64,000 nt of DNA from Dyella tabacisoli (GTDB lineage: Bacteria > Pseudomonadota > Gammaproteobacteria > Xanthomonadales > Rhodanobacteraceae). Positions 34,633-44,757 of the stretch are shown one piece after another (position 1 is the stretch's first letter; each line of letters starts with the position of its first letter). The notes under the pieces were generated by a model. It searched no databases, had not been told where the DNA came from, and saw nothing but the letters and a program-made list of their open reading frames with translations. A program made the translations under genes and the position numbers. The DNA lies in contig NZ_KZ857174.1 of the NCBI RefSeq assembly GCF_003350925.1, positions 435,484-499,483 of the forward strand, read 5' to 3'.

Positions 34633-35742
34633 ATGTCAGTTGCCATAAGCCAGCAGGCCGTAAACCATCAGAGGGGGCAGCGCCTGTACTGGGCTATCGC
34701 CGGCTGCGCGCTGTTGGCTGGTTTGCTCGGCTACTCGCCGGCGCATGCCCGTGGTTTGTACCGTTGTACCGGTGGCGATGGCGAAACCGTGTTCAGTAAC
34801 AACACGGCCGGTTATAAGGATTGCCACAAGCTCAGTGAGACGGCAGAGGCCGCGCCATCACGCCAGTCAAAAATCGCGGTGCCCGCCATCGCATCCGTAC
34901 TCGGCGTACGTGGCTCGGCAGAGACGACCGCGCGTGCGCTACCGCCGGAGCTGCCGCTGGCTATTGCTTTGGGTGCGGTAGTCGGATCGGTCGAGACGAC
35001 GGCTCGTATTGTGGATGCTGCTCCGGTCCCTTCGGCCAAACCAGGGCAGTGGAGTTACAGCGAGTCGAGAAAGGCGTTGGATGATGCCTCGGCGGCGGCT
35101 TCGGCGCCGGTGCCGGCAGGTGATCGGGTATTGCGTGGCGCGGTGTACCGTGTGGTGCGTGCCGACGGCAGCGTGGAGTACACCAACCTGCGTCCCGCCG
35201 GACAGCCGGGGCGTGCGGTAACGATGTTGTTCAGCTATATCTCGACTTGCATGGCCTGCAATCTCCACTCGCCGATCCATTGGGATAGCGTGTCGCTCAA
35301 CCTCACCGCCTATGCCGATACTATCCGCGCTGCGAGTGTGCAGTTCGGTGTCGACGAGGCATTCTTGCGCGCCATCATTCATGCCGAAAGCGCCTTCAAT
35401 CCGCGTGCCCTGTCGATCAAGGGCGCGCAAGGGCTGATGCAGCTAATGCCTGCCACGGCCGGGGACATGGGGGTGCACGATGCCTTCGATGCCGACCAGA
35501 ACATTCTCGGCGGCGCCCGCTATCTGGCGCTATTGCTGAAGAACTTCAACGGCGACGAGCGGCTGGCCGCTGCCGCTTATAATGCGGGAGCCAACGCGGT
35601 ACTTCGCTACAACGGCGTGCCGCCCTATGCCGAAACGCAGGTTTACGTAGAGCGCGTCGGCGCTTTGCGCAAACGCTATGGCGCGGTAGCCAAGCCGCCC
35701 CTGGCCAGTGCATTAACACCATCACCAGGGAAAAATGGGTAG
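34633..35742 (+). CDS. Lytic transglycosylase with DUF4124-like modules
   Basis: A 369-aa exported protein. After a signal peptide (ending YSPAHARG) there is a DUF4124-like module ([17 protein letters not shown]), a low-complexity region with two copies of an ETTAR-containing segment, a second DUF4124-like strand pair ([19 protein letters not shown]) and a C-terminal SLT domain. The SLT catalytic Glu is in [14 protein letters not shown], followed by [13 protein letters not shown] and [11 protein letters not shown]. It cleaves peptidoglycan glycan strands in the periplasm. It is divergent from miaB. The internal repeat and the doubled N-terminal module are unusual for the family. Confidence 0.88.
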   Translation: MSVAISQQAVNHQRGQRLYWAIAGCALLAGLLGYSPAHARGLYRCTGGDGETVFSNNTAGYKDCHKLSETAEAAPSRQSKIAVPAIASVLGVRGSAETTARALPPELPLAIALGAVVGSVETTARIVDAAPVPSAKPGQWSYSESRKALDDASAAASAPVPAGDRVLRGAVYRVVRADGSVEYTNLRPAGQPGRAVTMLFSYISTCMACNLHSPIHWDSVSLNLTAYADTIRAASVQFGVDEAFLRAIIHAESAFNPRALSIKGAQGLMQLMPATAGDMGVHDAFDADQNILGGARYLALLLKNFNGDERLAAAAYNAGANAVLRYNGVPPYAETQVYVERVGALRKRYGAVAKPPLASALTPSPGKNG

Positions 35743-35769
35743 TAGCGGCAAACTGAGCCTGACTTAGGC

Positions 35770-35797
35770 TTCCCCGTTCCCCGTTCCCCGTTCCCCG
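35770..35797. repeat. Tandem heptamer TTCCCCG x4
   Basis: Four perfect head-to-tail copies of TTCCCCG fill the gap between the transglycosylase stop and the protease stop. Its left edge is 27 nt past one stop, and the last bp touches the other gene's 3' codons. Confidence 0.85.
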
Positions 35798-36973
35798 CTA
35801 GTCCACCAGCGCCGTGGGAGTCTGTGGCGGACGTTCGGTCAAGGTCACCTGGGTGCGGAACGGGCTGCCATTGCGCAGGCCCGAAATCTCGATCTTGCTG
35901 CCCGGTTTGAGGGCGGCCTCGTGGCGGCGCAGGTCGGCCGGCGCAACGATGTCGTCAGGGCCGATGCGGAGCAAGATGTCGTGTATCTGGATGCCGGCTT
36001 GAGCGGCGGGGCCGCCGGGGTAGACGTCGGTGACCTGGGCGCCGCGCGCGGCTGCCGGCAAGCCGCTATCGGCAGCGATGGGTACAAAGGTGTAGTCGGC
36101 CCCCATCCATCCGCGCACCACGTGGCCGCTTTCGATGAGCTGGTCCAGGACTTTCTTGGCGTTGCCTACCGGGATGGCAAAGCCGATGCCTTCAGCGTTG
36201 GCGGCTTTGCCGATGAGTGAGGTATTAATGCCGATCAGCTCGCCTGCGGCATTCACCAGCGCCCCACCCGAGTTGCCGGGGTTGATCGCCGCGTCGGTTT
36301 GAATGAAATCCTCCGGGCTGGAGCTGCTGAGCTGGCGGCCGATGGCGCTGACGATGCCCATGGTGACCGTTTGATTGAGGCCTAGCGGGTTGCCGATGGC
36401 CAGTACGACGTCACCGGTGCGGATAGCCCGCTGGTCGGCGATCGAGATCACTGGCAGGTTATTGGCCTCGATTTTCAGCACGGCCAGGTCGGTTTCCATA
36501 TCCGCACCGATCAGTTTGGCCTTGGCTACACGACCGTCGTACAGCAGTACCTGGATGTCGTCGGCATTGGCGATGACATGATTATTGGTCAGTACATAGC
36601 CCTGGCTGCTGACAATGACGCCAGAGCCCAGGCTTTGCTCACGCCGCTTATAGGCCGGGCCGGCGGGCTGGCCGCCAAAGAGCCGTTGCAGCACCGGGTC
36701 GGAATACATGCGCAGGGCCTGCTCGGTGACCAGCTTGTTGGCATAGATATTGACCACTGAGGGGGCTGCTCGGGCTACCGCATCGGCATAGGAAACCGGG
36801 TCGCTGGTACGGCTGATCGACGTCGCCGCCGTGGTTGTCGGGGCCGCCAGGCCGAAGCGGCTGCGCAGGCGATCGCCGACGCCGGGCCAGATCAAGCTGA
36901 TGACGAAAGCGACCGCCAGCCCGAGGACGACGAAGCGGGCAATGAAGGCAAGCGTGCCGGCGGCATGTTTCAT
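35798..36973 (-). CDS. HtrA/DegS-like serine protease with one PDZ domain
   Basis: A 391-aa trypsin-like periplasmic protease anchored by an N-terminal membrane helix (about 10-30, FVVLGLAVAFVISLIWP). The catalytic triad is visible: His in LTNNHVIANADD, Asp in METDLAVLKIE, and Ser in NPGNSGGALVN. A single C-terminal PDZ domain starts around 285 (GWMGADYTFV). One PDZ and an uncleaved anchor match DegS/AlgW, which start the RseA/MucA cascade that releases the envelope-stress sigma factor. It lies just upstream of petABC on the other strand, as AlgW-type genes often do. Confidence 0.92.
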   Translation of the reverse strand: MKHAAGTLAFIARFVVLGLAVAFVISLIWPGVGDRLRSRFGLAAPTTTAATSISRTSDPVSYADAVARAAPSVVNIYANKLVTEQALRMYSDPVLQRLFGGQPAGPAYKRREQSLGSGVIVSSQGYVLTNNHVIANADDIQVLLYDGRVAKAKLIGADMETDLAVLKIEANNLPVISIADQRAIRTGDVVLAIGNPLGLNQTVTMGIVSAIGRQLSSSSPEDFIQTDAAINPGNSGGALVNAAGELIGINTSLIGKAANAEGIGFAIPVGNAKKVLDQLIESGHVVRGWMGADYTFVPIAADSGLPAAARGAQVTDVYPGGPAAQAGIQIHDILLRIGPDDIVAPADLRRHEAALKPGSKIEISGLRNGSPFRTQVTLTERPPQTPTALVD

Positions 36974-37172
36974 GTCGTGGGATGTTTCTTTGCGGTACGT
37001 GAGGGGCGGGAACAGCCGGGCTGGGTTTGATTGTACGAGTCAGGCCCTGACGCTACACTAACGCAATTTTTGCGGGTCTAGATTCCGCTGGTGTTTACGA
37101 AGCGACCCACTTCGCAAACGCCTACGGTTTTCAAGCACGCATCTCAATGGCATGCAAGTACCGGAGAGCCTG

Positions 37173-37778
37173 ATGGCGAACGAAGTCGTCGATCATGGCC
37201 GCCGCCGATTCCTTACAGCAACCACAGCCGTGGTTGGTGGTGTAGGCGTCGTTGCGGCGGTCGTGCCCTTCATCAAATCGTGGGAACCTAGTGCGCGCGC
37301 AAAAGCCGCCGGTGCCCCGTATACAGCCGACATCAGCAAGATTGAGGCAGGCCAGATGGTGACATTTGCCTGGCGCAGCCTTCCGGTTTTCGTCGTCAAT
37401 CGCACCAAGGTCCAGCTCGACGCTTTGCCGAGCCAGGACGCCCGTCTGGTCGATCCAAAGTCGGATTCCGGCTCTGCCGAGCAGCAGCCGAAATACGCGC
37501 AGAACGAAGCGCGCTCGATCAAGCCCGAGTGGCTGGTGTTGGTGGGGCTGTGCACCCATCTCGGTTGCGTGCCCGACTTTGTGCCGGTGATGAAGCCCGA
37601 GCCGTTCGACCCCCAATGGAAGGGCGGCTTCTATTGTCCTTGCCACAAGTCGCGTTACGACATGGCTGGTCGCGTTTACCAGGGCGTTCCGGCGCCTAAG
37701 AATCTACTGGTACCGCCGCACCACTTCGTGGATGACACGCATATCCAGATTGGCGTGGATCCGAAGGAGGCCGGCTGA
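37173..37778 (+). CDS. petA: Ubiquinol-cytochrome c reductase Rieske iron-sulfur subunit
   Basis: A 201-aa Rieske protein of the cytochrome bc1 complex. The N-terminus has a Tat-like RRRFL followed by a single membrane helix. The [2Fe-2S] ligands are in CTHLGC and CPCHKS. It transfers electrons from ubiquinol to cytochrome c1 at the periplasmic face of the inner membrane. I choose ATG 37173, which has GGAGAG 5-6 nt upstream, over ATG 37152. The stop overlaps the cytochrome b start by one base. Confidence 0.96.
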   Translation: MANEVVDHGRRRFLTATTAVVGGVGVVAAVVPFIKSWEPSARAKAAGAPYTADISKIEAGQMVTFAWRSLPVFVVNRTKVQLDALPSQDARLVDPKSDSGSAEQQPKYAQNEARSIKPEWLVLVGLCTHLGCVPDFVPVMKPEPFDPQWKGGFYCPCHKSRYDMAGRVYQGVPAPKNLLVPPHHFVDDTHIQIGVDPKEAG

Positions 37779-39085
37779 TGGCTAACGTATTTAGTCGCAT
37801 TGGCGACTGGGTCAATGAGCGTGCGCCGAATATGATGCCGGCGTACCGCAAGCACATGACCGAGTACTACGCACCGAAGAACTTCAATCTTTGGTACTAC
37901 TTCGGTTCGCTGGCGATCGTGGTGCTGGTCAATCAGATCGTCACCGGCATCTTTCTCACCATGAATTACAAACCCAGCGCGGCGGAAGCGTTCGCGTCGG
38001 TCGAGTACATCATGCGCGACGTGGAGTGGGGCTGGCTGATCCGCTACATGCACTCCACCGGTGCCTCGCTGTTCTTCGTGGTGGTGCTTTTGCACATGTT
38101 CCGCGGCCTGCTGTACGGCTCGTATCACAAGCCGCGCGAGCTGGTGTGGCTGCTCGGCATGCTGATCTTCCTGGTGCTGATGGCCGAGGCCTTCATGGGC
38201 TACGTTTTGCCATGGGGCAACATGTCGTTCTGGGGCGCCAAGGTCATCATCTCGCTATTCGGCACGGTGCCGGTCATCGGCAATACCCTGGTCGAATGGA
38301 TCATGGGCGACTTCCTGCCGGCCGATGCCACGCTCAACCGCTTCTTTGCATTGCATGTGATCGCGTTGCCGCTGGTGCTGTTGCTGCTGGTCGTGTTGCA
38401 TATCGCCGCGTTGCACGAGGTGGGCTCGAACAACCCGGACGGCGTCGAGATCAAGAAAGGTCCGAAGGGTAATCGTTGGGATGCCAACAAGCCTGCTGAC
38501 GGTATTCCGTTCCACCCGTATTACTCGGTGAAGGATCTGTTCGGTGTTGGCTTCTTCTTGACCATTGCCGCTTTCATCATTTTCTTTGCGCCGACCTTTG
38601 GCGGCTGGTTCCTGGAGCACGATAACTTCATTCCAGCCAATAACCTGGTCACGCCCACTCACATCAAGCCGGTGTGGTACTTCACCCCGTTCTACGCGAT
38701 CTTGCGCATGATTCCGTCGTTCTTCGGCACCGCGCTGTGGGGCGTGCTGGGTATGTTCGGTGCGATCGCCGTGCTGTTCGTGCTGCCGTGGATCGACGCC
38801 GGCAAGGTACGCTCGATCCGCTATCGCGGCACCGGCTACAAGGTGGCGCTAGGCCTGTTCGTGGTGTCCTTCTTGTCCTTGGGCGCGGTGGGTGCCGGTG
38901 TGGTTGCTGAGTTGATTCCAGAGTGGTTTGGCGCCAGTGCCGACGCCACCTTCCTGGAGAATACGTTTGGTCGCGTCATGACGCTGATCTACTTCGGATA
39001 CTTCGTGTTTCTGTGGGTATACACGCATCTTGGGATGGAAAAGACCAAGCCAGTCCCGGATCGGGTGGTGTATGACCATGACTAA
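37778..39085 (+). CDS. petB: Cytochrome b of the bc1 complex
   Basis: A 435-aa cytochrome b with eight or more membrane helices. Haem-ligand histidines lie in RYMHSTGASLFFVVVLLHM and FFALHVIALPLVLLLLVVLH. The Qo-site loop is PEW-like but here reads with KPVWYFTPFYAILRM. GYVLPWGNMSFWGA is the standard helix C/D region. It overlaps petC slightly. It forms the quinol oxidation and reduction core of the complex with petA and petC. Confidence 0.96.
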   Translation: MANVFSRIGDWVNERAPNMMPAYRKHMTEYYAPKNFNLWYYFGSLAIVVLVNQIVTGIFLTMNYKPSAAEAFASVEYIMRDVEWGWLIRYMHSTGASLFFVVVLLHMFRGLLYGSYHKPRELVWLLGMLIFLVLMAEAFMGYVLPWGNMSFWGAKVIISLFGTVPVIGNTLVEWIMGDFLPADATLNRFFALHVIALPLVLLLLVVLHIAALHEVGSNNPDGVEIKKGPKGNRWDANKPADGIPFHPYYSVKDLFGVGFFLTIAAFIIFFAPTFGGWFLEHDNFIPANNLVTPTHIKPVWYFTPFYAILRMIPSFFGTALWGVLGMFGAIAVLFVLPWIDAGKVRSIRYRGTGYKVALGLFVVSFLSLGAVGAGVVAELIPEWFGASADATFLENTFGRVMTLIYFGYFVFLWVYTHLGMEKTKPVPDRVVYDHD

Positions 39086-39830
39086 GCGGCAGCTCTTGAT
39101 GAAAAAATACGTTTCCTCGATCGCTCTGGTGTTTGGCCTGCTCGTCGGCGGCACTTCGGCGATGGCCTCGGAAGAGGGCGGCCTGCCGTCGGCTGGCACC
39201 AATGTGAACGACCAGGCGTCGTTGCAGCGTGGCGCCAAGCTGTTCTTCAACTATTGCGTGGGCTGTCATTCGCTGAAATACGCCCGTTATGCGCGTATCT
39301 CCGAAGACCTGGGGCTGTCCGAGAAAGAGGTGATGGAGAACCTCAACTTCACCGGTGCCAAGTTCGGTGAGCCGGTGATATCGCACATGCCGGAGGCCTC
39401 GGGCCAGCAGTTCTTCGGCAAGGCACCGCCGGACCTGTCGCTGGAAGTGCGCGCCAAGGGTGCCGACTGGGTCTACGGTTATCTCAACGCTTTCTATCTG
39501 GACCCGAGCCGTCCGGTAGGTTGGAATAACACCGTATTCCCCAATGCGTCCATGCCGAATCCGTTGTGGGAGCTGCAAGGCCTGCAGACAGCGGTGATGA
39601 AGGCCGATGACAAAGAGGCCGTGGAAAAGCTGGAATTGACTCAGCCGGGCAAATTGACCCCGGTGCAGTTCCAGCAGGCTACTCGCGACCTCGCCACGTT
39701 CCTGGAATATGTCGCCGAGCCGGCCGCGCTGCAGCGTCAGCGTTATGGTATTTGGGTGCTGTTGTTCCTTGCCGGATTCACCTTATTGGCCTATATGTTG
39801 AAAAAGGAATATTGGAAGGACGTCCACTGA
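39078..39830 (+). CDS. petC: Cytochrome c1
   Basis: A 250-aa cytochrome c1. It has a signal peptide (ending TSAMASEEGG), the haem-binding CVGCH near residue 57, the axial Met region around MPEASGQQFFGKAPPDLSL or MPNPLWELQG, and a C-terminal membrane anchor (IWVLLFLAGFTLLAYMLK). The start is uncertain: ATG 39072, 39078 and 39099 all precede the same signal peptide; I use 39078, which overlaps petB by 8 nt. It passes electrons from the Rieske protein to soluble or membrane cytochrome c. Confidence 0.94.
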   Translation: MTKRQLLMKKYVSSIALVFGLLVGGTSAMASEEGGLPSAGTNVNDQASLQRGAKLFFNYCVGCHSLKYARYARISEDLGLSEKEVMENLNFTGAKFGEPVISHMPEASGQQFFGKAPPDLSLEVRAKGADWVYGYLNAFYLDPSRPVGWNNTVFPNASMPNPLWELQGLQTAVMKADDKEAVEKLELTQPGKLTPVQFQQATRDLATFLEYVAEPAALQRQRYGIWVLLFLAGFTLLAYMLKKEYWKDVH

Positions 39831-39901
39831 GGCGTCACTCCATAGTCAGTGCATGGCGGCCTATGGCTGCCATGCACGTTTAGTCGATGGGGAGACCGCG
39901 C

Positions 39902-40525
39902 ATGGTCCAAAGCGCTCGTTCGCGTACCGTACTCACCCTGTACACCGCCGCCGAGGACATTCAATGTCATCGTGTTCGATTGGTGCTGGCCGCTAAAGGC
40001 GTCAGTTACGAGCGGTTGGTGATCGACCCGAACAAGCCGCCGGAAGACTTGGTAGACCTCAATCCCTACGGCACTACGCCAACCCTGGTGGATCGTGACC
40101 TTACCTTGTACGACACCGCGGTGGTTTGCGAATACCTTGACGAGCGCTACCCACACCCGCCGTTGATGCCGATCGACCCGTTGTCCCGCGCACGATTACG
40201 CTTGGCGGCTGTGCGTATCGAGCTGGACTGGCTGGCCGAGATCGATGCGATTGTCGAGGGTGGCCGCCCGGCTGATGCTGCCCGTAAGCGTTTGCGTCAA
40301 CACTTGTTGTCCTCGCTACCGCTGTTCAAGGCATCCAAGTTTTTTCTCAATCCAGAAATGAGTTTGACGGATTGCCTGGTGGCGCCGGTGATATGGCGTC
40401 TTCCCTGGCTGGGTGTTGACTTGGGCCGTGAAGGCAAGCCGATCCTCGATTACGGCGAGCGTATCTTCCATAGCCAGGGTTTTGCGCGCAGCATGACGGC
40501 CGAAGAGAAAGCCATGCGATCGTAA
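39902..40525 (+). CDS. sspA: Stringent starvation protein A (GST-like)
   Basis: A 207-aa glutathione-S-transferase-fold protein of the SspA family. The N-terminal thioredoxin-like domain (LYTAAEDIQCHRVRLVLAAK) with LNPYGTTPTLVDRDLTLYDT is diagnostic. It lacks GST catalytic features and binds RNA polymerase during stress. The ATG at 39902 has GGGGAG 6 nt upstream, so I prefer it to ATG 39887. It follows petC by 71 nt; the petABC-sspAB order is conserved in beta- and gammaproteobacteria. Confidence 0.93.
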   Translation: MVQSARSRTVLTLYTAAEDIQCHRVRLVLAAKGVSYERLVIDPNKPPEDLVDLNPYGTTPTLVDRDLTLYDTAVVCEYLDERYPHPPLMPIDPLSRARLRLAAVRIELDWLAEIDAIVEGGRPADAARKRLRQHLLSSLPLFKASKFFLNPEMSLTDCLVAPVIWRLPWLGVDLGREGKPILDYGERIFHSQGFARSMTAEEKAMRS

Positions 40526-40680
40526 GTTGCTGGTACCCGCCATTAATCCGAAGGGCTAGGTGTGTTGCTTGCCTCAGTGCAATGCATGACTTAGCCGTAT
40601 GTTGTCGCCAGCTCCCACTGCGTAGCGCGCGTAAACCACTCCTGGCGTGGGCCGCCTGGAGATCATAAGCAGGCCCAAGC

Positions 40681-41124
40681 ATGACCGAAGAACCTTCCTC
40701 GATGACCTCCAATCGCCCGTATCTGTTACGGGCGATCTACGACTGGATCACCGATAACAATCTCACGCCGTACGTGCTGGTGGATGCCACTCGCGAAGGT
40801 GTGCAGGTGCCGCCGCAGGTGGTGAAAAACGGCCAGGTGGTGCTTAACCTCGCTATGCGCGCGGTGGCTCATCTCGATCTGAGTAACGAGTGGATCAGCT
40901 TCCAGGCCCGTTTCTCCGGTACCAGCCAGCAGATCTATATTCCGGTGCACGCCGTGCTGGCCTTATACGCGCAAGAAAACGGTCAGGGCATGATGTTTCC
41001 AGCCGAAGAGGGGGGCGATACGCCGCCATCTCCATCGAGCCCGGAACCCACCCCCGCATCCACTGGCGATGCCGCCGGCGACAAGCCCAAGCGCAGCGGC
41101 TCGCATCTGCGGGTGGTGAAGTAG
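40681..41124 (+). CDS. sspB: ClpXP protease specificity-enhancing factor SspB
   Basis: A 147-aa adaptor. The SspB fold is recognised by RPYLLRAIYDWITDNNLTPY, VDATREGVQVPP and FSGTSQQIYIPVHAVLALYA, which bind the ssrA tag. A Pro/Ser/Thr-rich flexible linker follows. The C-terminal tail ends LRVVK, the ClpX-binding (XB) motif. It tethers ssrA-tagged proteins to ClpXP. It is 155 nt downstream of sspA; no other signal was seen in that gap. Confidence 0.95.
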   Translation: MTEEPSSMTSNRPYLLRAIYDWITDNNLTPYVLVDATREGVQVPPQVVKNGQVVLNLAMRAVAHLDLSNEWISFQARFSGTSQQIYIPVHAVLALYAQENGQGMMFPAEEGGDTPPSPSSPEPTPASTGDAAGDKPKRSGSHLRVVK

Positions 41125-41145
41125 CCCTGGCTTCTCGTGAGAACC

Positions 41146-41175
41146 GACTCCTCCCTGTGTAAACAAGGGGGAGTC
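41146..41175. repeat. GC-rich palindrome between sspB and the DUF3301 gene
   Basis: GACTCCTCCC pairs with GGGGGAGTC (one bulge) across a loop of about 11 nt. It lies between convergent genes and touches the stop of the DUF3301 gene, so it can serve as a two-way terminator. Same palindrome class as the others. Confidence 0.6.
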
Positions 41176-41578
41176 AGTGAATATCCTTGTCATTACCCAA
41201 TCGTGGCCGCAGCGGCACGACGTTGTTGGCCGGGGTAGATGAGGGCTGCTTGCCGGGCTCCTTGAGCTGTAACTCGATGGTCGGCAAGCTCAGTCCGGTA
41301 AGCACATTGCCGACCATCCATAGCCGGCCAGGCTCACGGTCGTCGCCGTCGATACTCACCTCGAAGGCGTAGCAGCGTTCCAGCATGCGCTGTCCGTCGA
41401 TACGACGCAGACGCAGTCCACGTAGCCCCACTGTTTCATCCAGTAATTGCAGGCCGTGCCGATGACACTGTGCGCGTGCCTCGCCGACAGCCAGCTCGCG
41501 GCTGCGATTTAGCTTGAGCCAAAGGCCGACCAGGGTCATCAGCGCGAGTAGCAGAATCAGGTCGGATAGCTTGCTCAT
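41174..41578 (-). CDS. DUF3301 domain-containing protein
   Basis: A 134-aa protein with one N-terminal membrane helix (LILLLALMTLVGLWLKL), then a soluble domain with ARAQCHRHGLQLLDETVGLR and RCYAFEVSIDG, the DUF3301 pattern of gammaproteobacteria. Function unknown. ATG 41578 gives MSKLSDLILLL; seven codons of open frame upstream look unrelated. It is co-directional with nadC, with a 42-nt gap. Confidence 0.85.
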   Translation of the reverse strand: MSKLSDLILLLALMTLVGLWLKLNRSRELAVGEARAQCHRHGLQLLDETVGLRGLRLRRIDGQRMLERCYAFEVSIDGDDREPGRLWMVGNVLTGLSLPTIELQLKEPGKQPSSTPANNVVPLRPRLGNDKDIH

Positions 41579-41620
41579 GCCCGCAGTGTGTGGGCGCACC
41601 TAGGCCGGTGCAAGCTCGGT

Positions 41621-42478
41621 TTAGTCCAATTGCAGCCGCAATGAGAGATTCACCGCACGTACGTGCTTAGTCAGTGAGCCAATCGAGACGAAATCCACAC
41701 CGGTATGAGCTATATCGCCGATGGTGGTCAGGTCGACATCGCCAGAAACCTCAAGCGGCACGCGGCCGGCGGTGACACGTACCGCTTCGCGCATGTCCGG
41801 CAGGCTGAAGTTGTCGAGCATGATGCGATCGACACCGATGGCGAGCGCTTGCCGCAGCTCGTCGAGATTCTCGACCTCGACTTCGAGCAGCAACGATGGA
41901 TGCAGTCGGCGTGCTGCTTCGACAGCGGCCTGGATACCGCCGGCCGCGATGATGTGGTTTTCCTTGACCAGGATCGCGTCGTACAGGCCGATGCGGTGAT
42001 TATGGCCACCGCCGCAACGCACGGCGTATTTCTGCGCCAGGCGCAGGCCGGGTACGGTTTTGCGTGTATCGAGTACGCGGGTCTTGCTGCCGGCCACTGC
42101 GGCGACGTGGGTCGCGGTGATCGTTGCGGTACCCGATAGTAACTGCAGAAAATTCAGCGCCGAGCGCTCGGCGCTAACCATCGCACGGGCGTCGCCTTCC
42201 AGCCGGCAAATGATCGCGCCGGGCTCGACTCGCTCGCCGTCTTTAACTTGCCAGTCAATCCGAACGCTGGGATCAAGCCGGCGAAAGCATGCGTCGAACC
42301 ACGGCGTGCCGGCGATGACGGCTGCTTCGCGGCAGGTCAGGGCGGCGTGCGCCCGTGAGCCGGCAGGCAGCAATTGAGCGGTAGCGTCACCGCTGCCGAT
42401 ATCCTCGGCAAAGGCACGTTCGACGTCGGCTTGAATGTGTTCGAAGGAGGGCGGGGTCAGCGTTTGTGTTGGCGTCAT
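41621..42478 (-). CDS. nadC: Nicotinate-nucleotide pyrophosphorylase (carboxylating)
   Basis: A 285-aa quinolinate phosphoribosyltransferase of the de novo NAD pathway. Signatures are [53 protein letters not shown] and the PRPP/phosphate-binding end [16 protein letters not shown] with [14 protein letters not shown]. The true ATG (42478) overlaps the stop of the DUF1631 gene as ATGA; the open frame extends a further 210 nt inside that gene. It converts quinolinate and PRPP to nicotinate mononucleotide, CO2 and pyrophosphate. Confidence 0.96.
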   Translation of the reverse strand: MTPTQTLTPPSFEHIQADVERAFAEDIGSGDATAQLLPAGSRAHAALTCREAAVIAGTPWFDACFRRLDPSVRIDWQVKDGERVEPGAIICRLEGDARAMVSAERSALNFLQLLSGTATITATHVAAVAGSKTRVLDTRKTVPGLRLAQKYAVRCGGGHNHRIGLYDAILVKENHIIAAGGIQAAVEAARRLHPSLLLEVEVENLDELRQALAIGVDRIMLDNFSLPDMREAVRVTAGRVPLEVSGDVDLTTIGDIAHTGVDFVSIGSLTKHVRAVNLSLRLQLD

Positions 42479-44757
42479 GTGGGGCGTGATGGTGTGGCAG
42501 CGACAGCGGCAGTCTGGCTGAGGCGGCCGACAATGGCATCCAGCGCCCGATCGAACAAGGCGGTGGATTCGAGAATGCGGGCGGTGCCGTCGGTAAGGGC
42601 GGCAGCCAATTCGTAAGGCGAGTAGTCGGCGACTTTCAGCCCGCGTCGATTGACGAATAAATAGCGGCCGCTCATCGGGCTGATCCACGACAACTTGGCG
42701 CGTTCGACGGAGGCGTTATCGGCGCTGAACTCGAGCCAATGGCCGGGTTTGAGTTCGCGCACTTGCTCGAGCGCCGGGCTGTTCTCAAGCGGATCTTCGG
42801 TGCCTGGCTCCGGCTCGACGGATTCGGGCGCAGTGTCGACCACTGGTTGAATATTTTCGGGTATCGGCAGCGTGGCGGCTTCTTCGATAGCCCGTACTTC
42901 GGCTTCAGATACCGCTTCGCCGAGCTGATGCCGGTAGTAGGTGTGCAGTTGGGCCAGCAGACGCTCGATATCGTTTTCTTGAAAGGCCACGTTAGCGAGG
43001 CCGCGACGCAATGCGCGTTCGATGCCGGGCAGCATTTGCCGCAATGCACGGCGCTCTTCGGGTTCGCGCGCTGGGCGGGTACTGGCGATGAAGTCGTTGA
43101 TGAAACGTAGCGCGTCGCGGTACTCGCTCGATTCTTCGCCTTGGCGCAGCAGGGTAAGAACCAGGTAGTTGGCCCAGGCGCGGCTGAGAATGCCGTGGAT
43201 CAGCGGTGGCAGCGAATGATCGCCAACGCGCCCGAGAATTTCACGGGCGGCGGTGCGGCGAGCCTGCTCCAGTTTTTCGCGTCCGCGAGTGGATTCGGCG
43301 ACGCGCTGCTCGGACAATTCCGCGCGGCGGCGATTGCCGTCCTGGAATTCATGCAGTTCGGTGTTCAGGCGCTCAAAGATGCTGAGGTCGTCGTCGAAAT
43401 CCTGCAAAAGGCGGTCGACGATGGACTTCACTTTCTCGTGCAGCCGGTGATCGCGATCCGATTCCGTCGACCATGCTGTCGCCGCATCGGCCAAGCCATC
43501 CAGCAGGCGCCGGGCGGGGTGTTGGCGATGGGCAAACAGTTTGCGATCGATAATCGCCGCTTTGAGATAGGGGATCTGCAGTCGCGCCAGCAGCACCTGC
43601 ATCTCGGTCGGCAGGTTGCGATCTTCGAGAATGAACTCGAACAGCATGCCGACCAGGTCGATGGTGTCTTCGTCGACGGTGGCCACATGCCCCGGTTTTT
43701 CGCCGCGCAAGGAGCCTAGCTGCATCAGCAACTGCTCTTTCAGCAGCAATACTTCGCGCGCAAGGTCGACGGTGTCGGTTGTCTGCAGCGATGATGGCTG
43801 GATGCTTTCGGCCGCTTGGCTTTGCAGCACGCTTAGCGCGCCGACCAACTCGTTGACGCTGGGGGCATGTAACGGGCCGGCGATCGAACGGCCATCGGAC
43901 GGACCACGTCGTACGCTGAACAAGGTACGCAGGGTTTGCAGCAATTCGGCACCACCGTCCTCAGCAAGGAAGGTGTCGGCTTGTTCGCCAATAGCATGCT
44001 GCTGCTCTTGGCCTGCGCCGGCGGCCGGTGACTGGCCGGCGTTGCGCGGCAGTTCATGGCGTAGCTGTGGCAGTACGCCAGCGCGGATCAGCTCGGCGTT
44101 GACCTCCTGATAAAGCTCGTCCAGGGTGGCGAACACATAGCGATCAAACAGCTTGTAGATAATGAGCTTGACGCGCATCTCGGCGTTCAGCTCGCGCATC
44201 GCCTGGCGAAATGCCTGGGCAAGAGCTGCCGGACCGACCGGATTATTGGCATCGTCGATCTTGATGCCGCCGTAGATCACCGATAAGCGTTGATTGACGG
44301 CGAACAAGTCACGCGTGAGGCGTGTTTCGTTCTTGCCGATCATGCTGGTGATCGCCAGCGACTCCTCCAGCTCGTTGTCGGCAACCAGGGACAGCTCCAC
44401 GCTGCCGATCGGCAGGGGGCTGCCCATGACATTGTCGGCCGTGTGCCGATGGTTACTGGCGAAGTCGGCCAGGCCGCGTGCGACCAGGCTCAGAAAGCCG
44501 CGCTCGACGACCGGACGGCGCTTGCGAACTTCGCGCATGCCGTCGAAGTAATGCATCTGCGCGGCATTGTTCTCGGCTTTTTCGGCCAGGTCGAACAAGG
44601 CGTCGTCGACATGCTCGAACATACCGTTTATCAATAGCTGCAGGCGCCTCCCCGCAATATCGCGCACGGTATTCAACAGCGCACCGCCGCGCTCGCTGGA
44701 AGGGTCCAGGCGCTGGCTGAGGCTTACGATGTTGGATGATTCACTGGCGTCTTTCAT
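42475..44757 (-). CDS. DUF1631 family protein
   Basis: A 760-aa cytoplasmic, mostly helical protein of the DUF1631 family. Recognisable parts are the N-terminal [20 protein letters not shown] and [20 protein letters not shown], the central [20 protein letters not shown] and [17 protein letters not shown], and a beta-rich C-terminal end ([29 protein letters not shown]) that resembles a PilZ-like barrel. Function is unknown; old annotations as thymidine phosphorylase have no support here. It precedes nadC with an ATGA overlap. ATG 44757 begins MKDASESSN; earlier open frame to 44835 is not conserved-looking. Confidence 0.85.
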   Translation of the reverse strand: MKDASESSNIVSLSQRLDPSSERGGALLNTVRDIAGRRLQLLINGMFEHVDDALFDLAEKAENNAAQMHYFDGMREVRKRRPVVERGFLSLVARGLADFASNHRHTADNVMGSPLPIGSVELSLVADNELEESLAITSMIGKNETRLTRDLFAVNQRLSVIYGGIKIDDANNPVGPAALAQAFRQAMRELNAEMRVKLIIYKLFDRYVFATLDELYQEVNAELIRAGVLPQLRHELPRNAGQSPAAGAGQEQQHAIGEQADTFLAEDGGAELLQTLRTLFSVRRGPSDGRSIAGPLHAPSVNELVGALSVLQSQAAESIQPSSLQTTDTVDLAREVLLLKEQLLMQLGSLRGEKPGHVATVDEDTIDLVGMLFEFILEDRNLPTEMQVLLARLQIPYLKAAIIDRKLFAHRQHPARRLLDGLADAATAWSTESDRDHRLHEKVKSIVDRLLQDFDDDLSIFERLNTELHEFQDGNRRRAELSEQRVAESTRGREKLEQARRTAAREILGRVGDHSLPPLIHGILSRAWANYLVLTLLRQGEESSEYRDALRFINDFIASTRPAREPEERRALRQMLPGIERALRRGLANVAFQENDIERLLAQLHTYYRHQLGEAVSEAEVRAIEEAATLPIPENIQPVVDTAPESVEPEPGTEDPLENSPALEQVRELKPGHWLEFSADNASVERAKLSWISPMSGRYLFVNRRGLKVADYSPYELAAALTDGTARILESTALFDRALDAIVGRLSQTAAVAATPSRPT

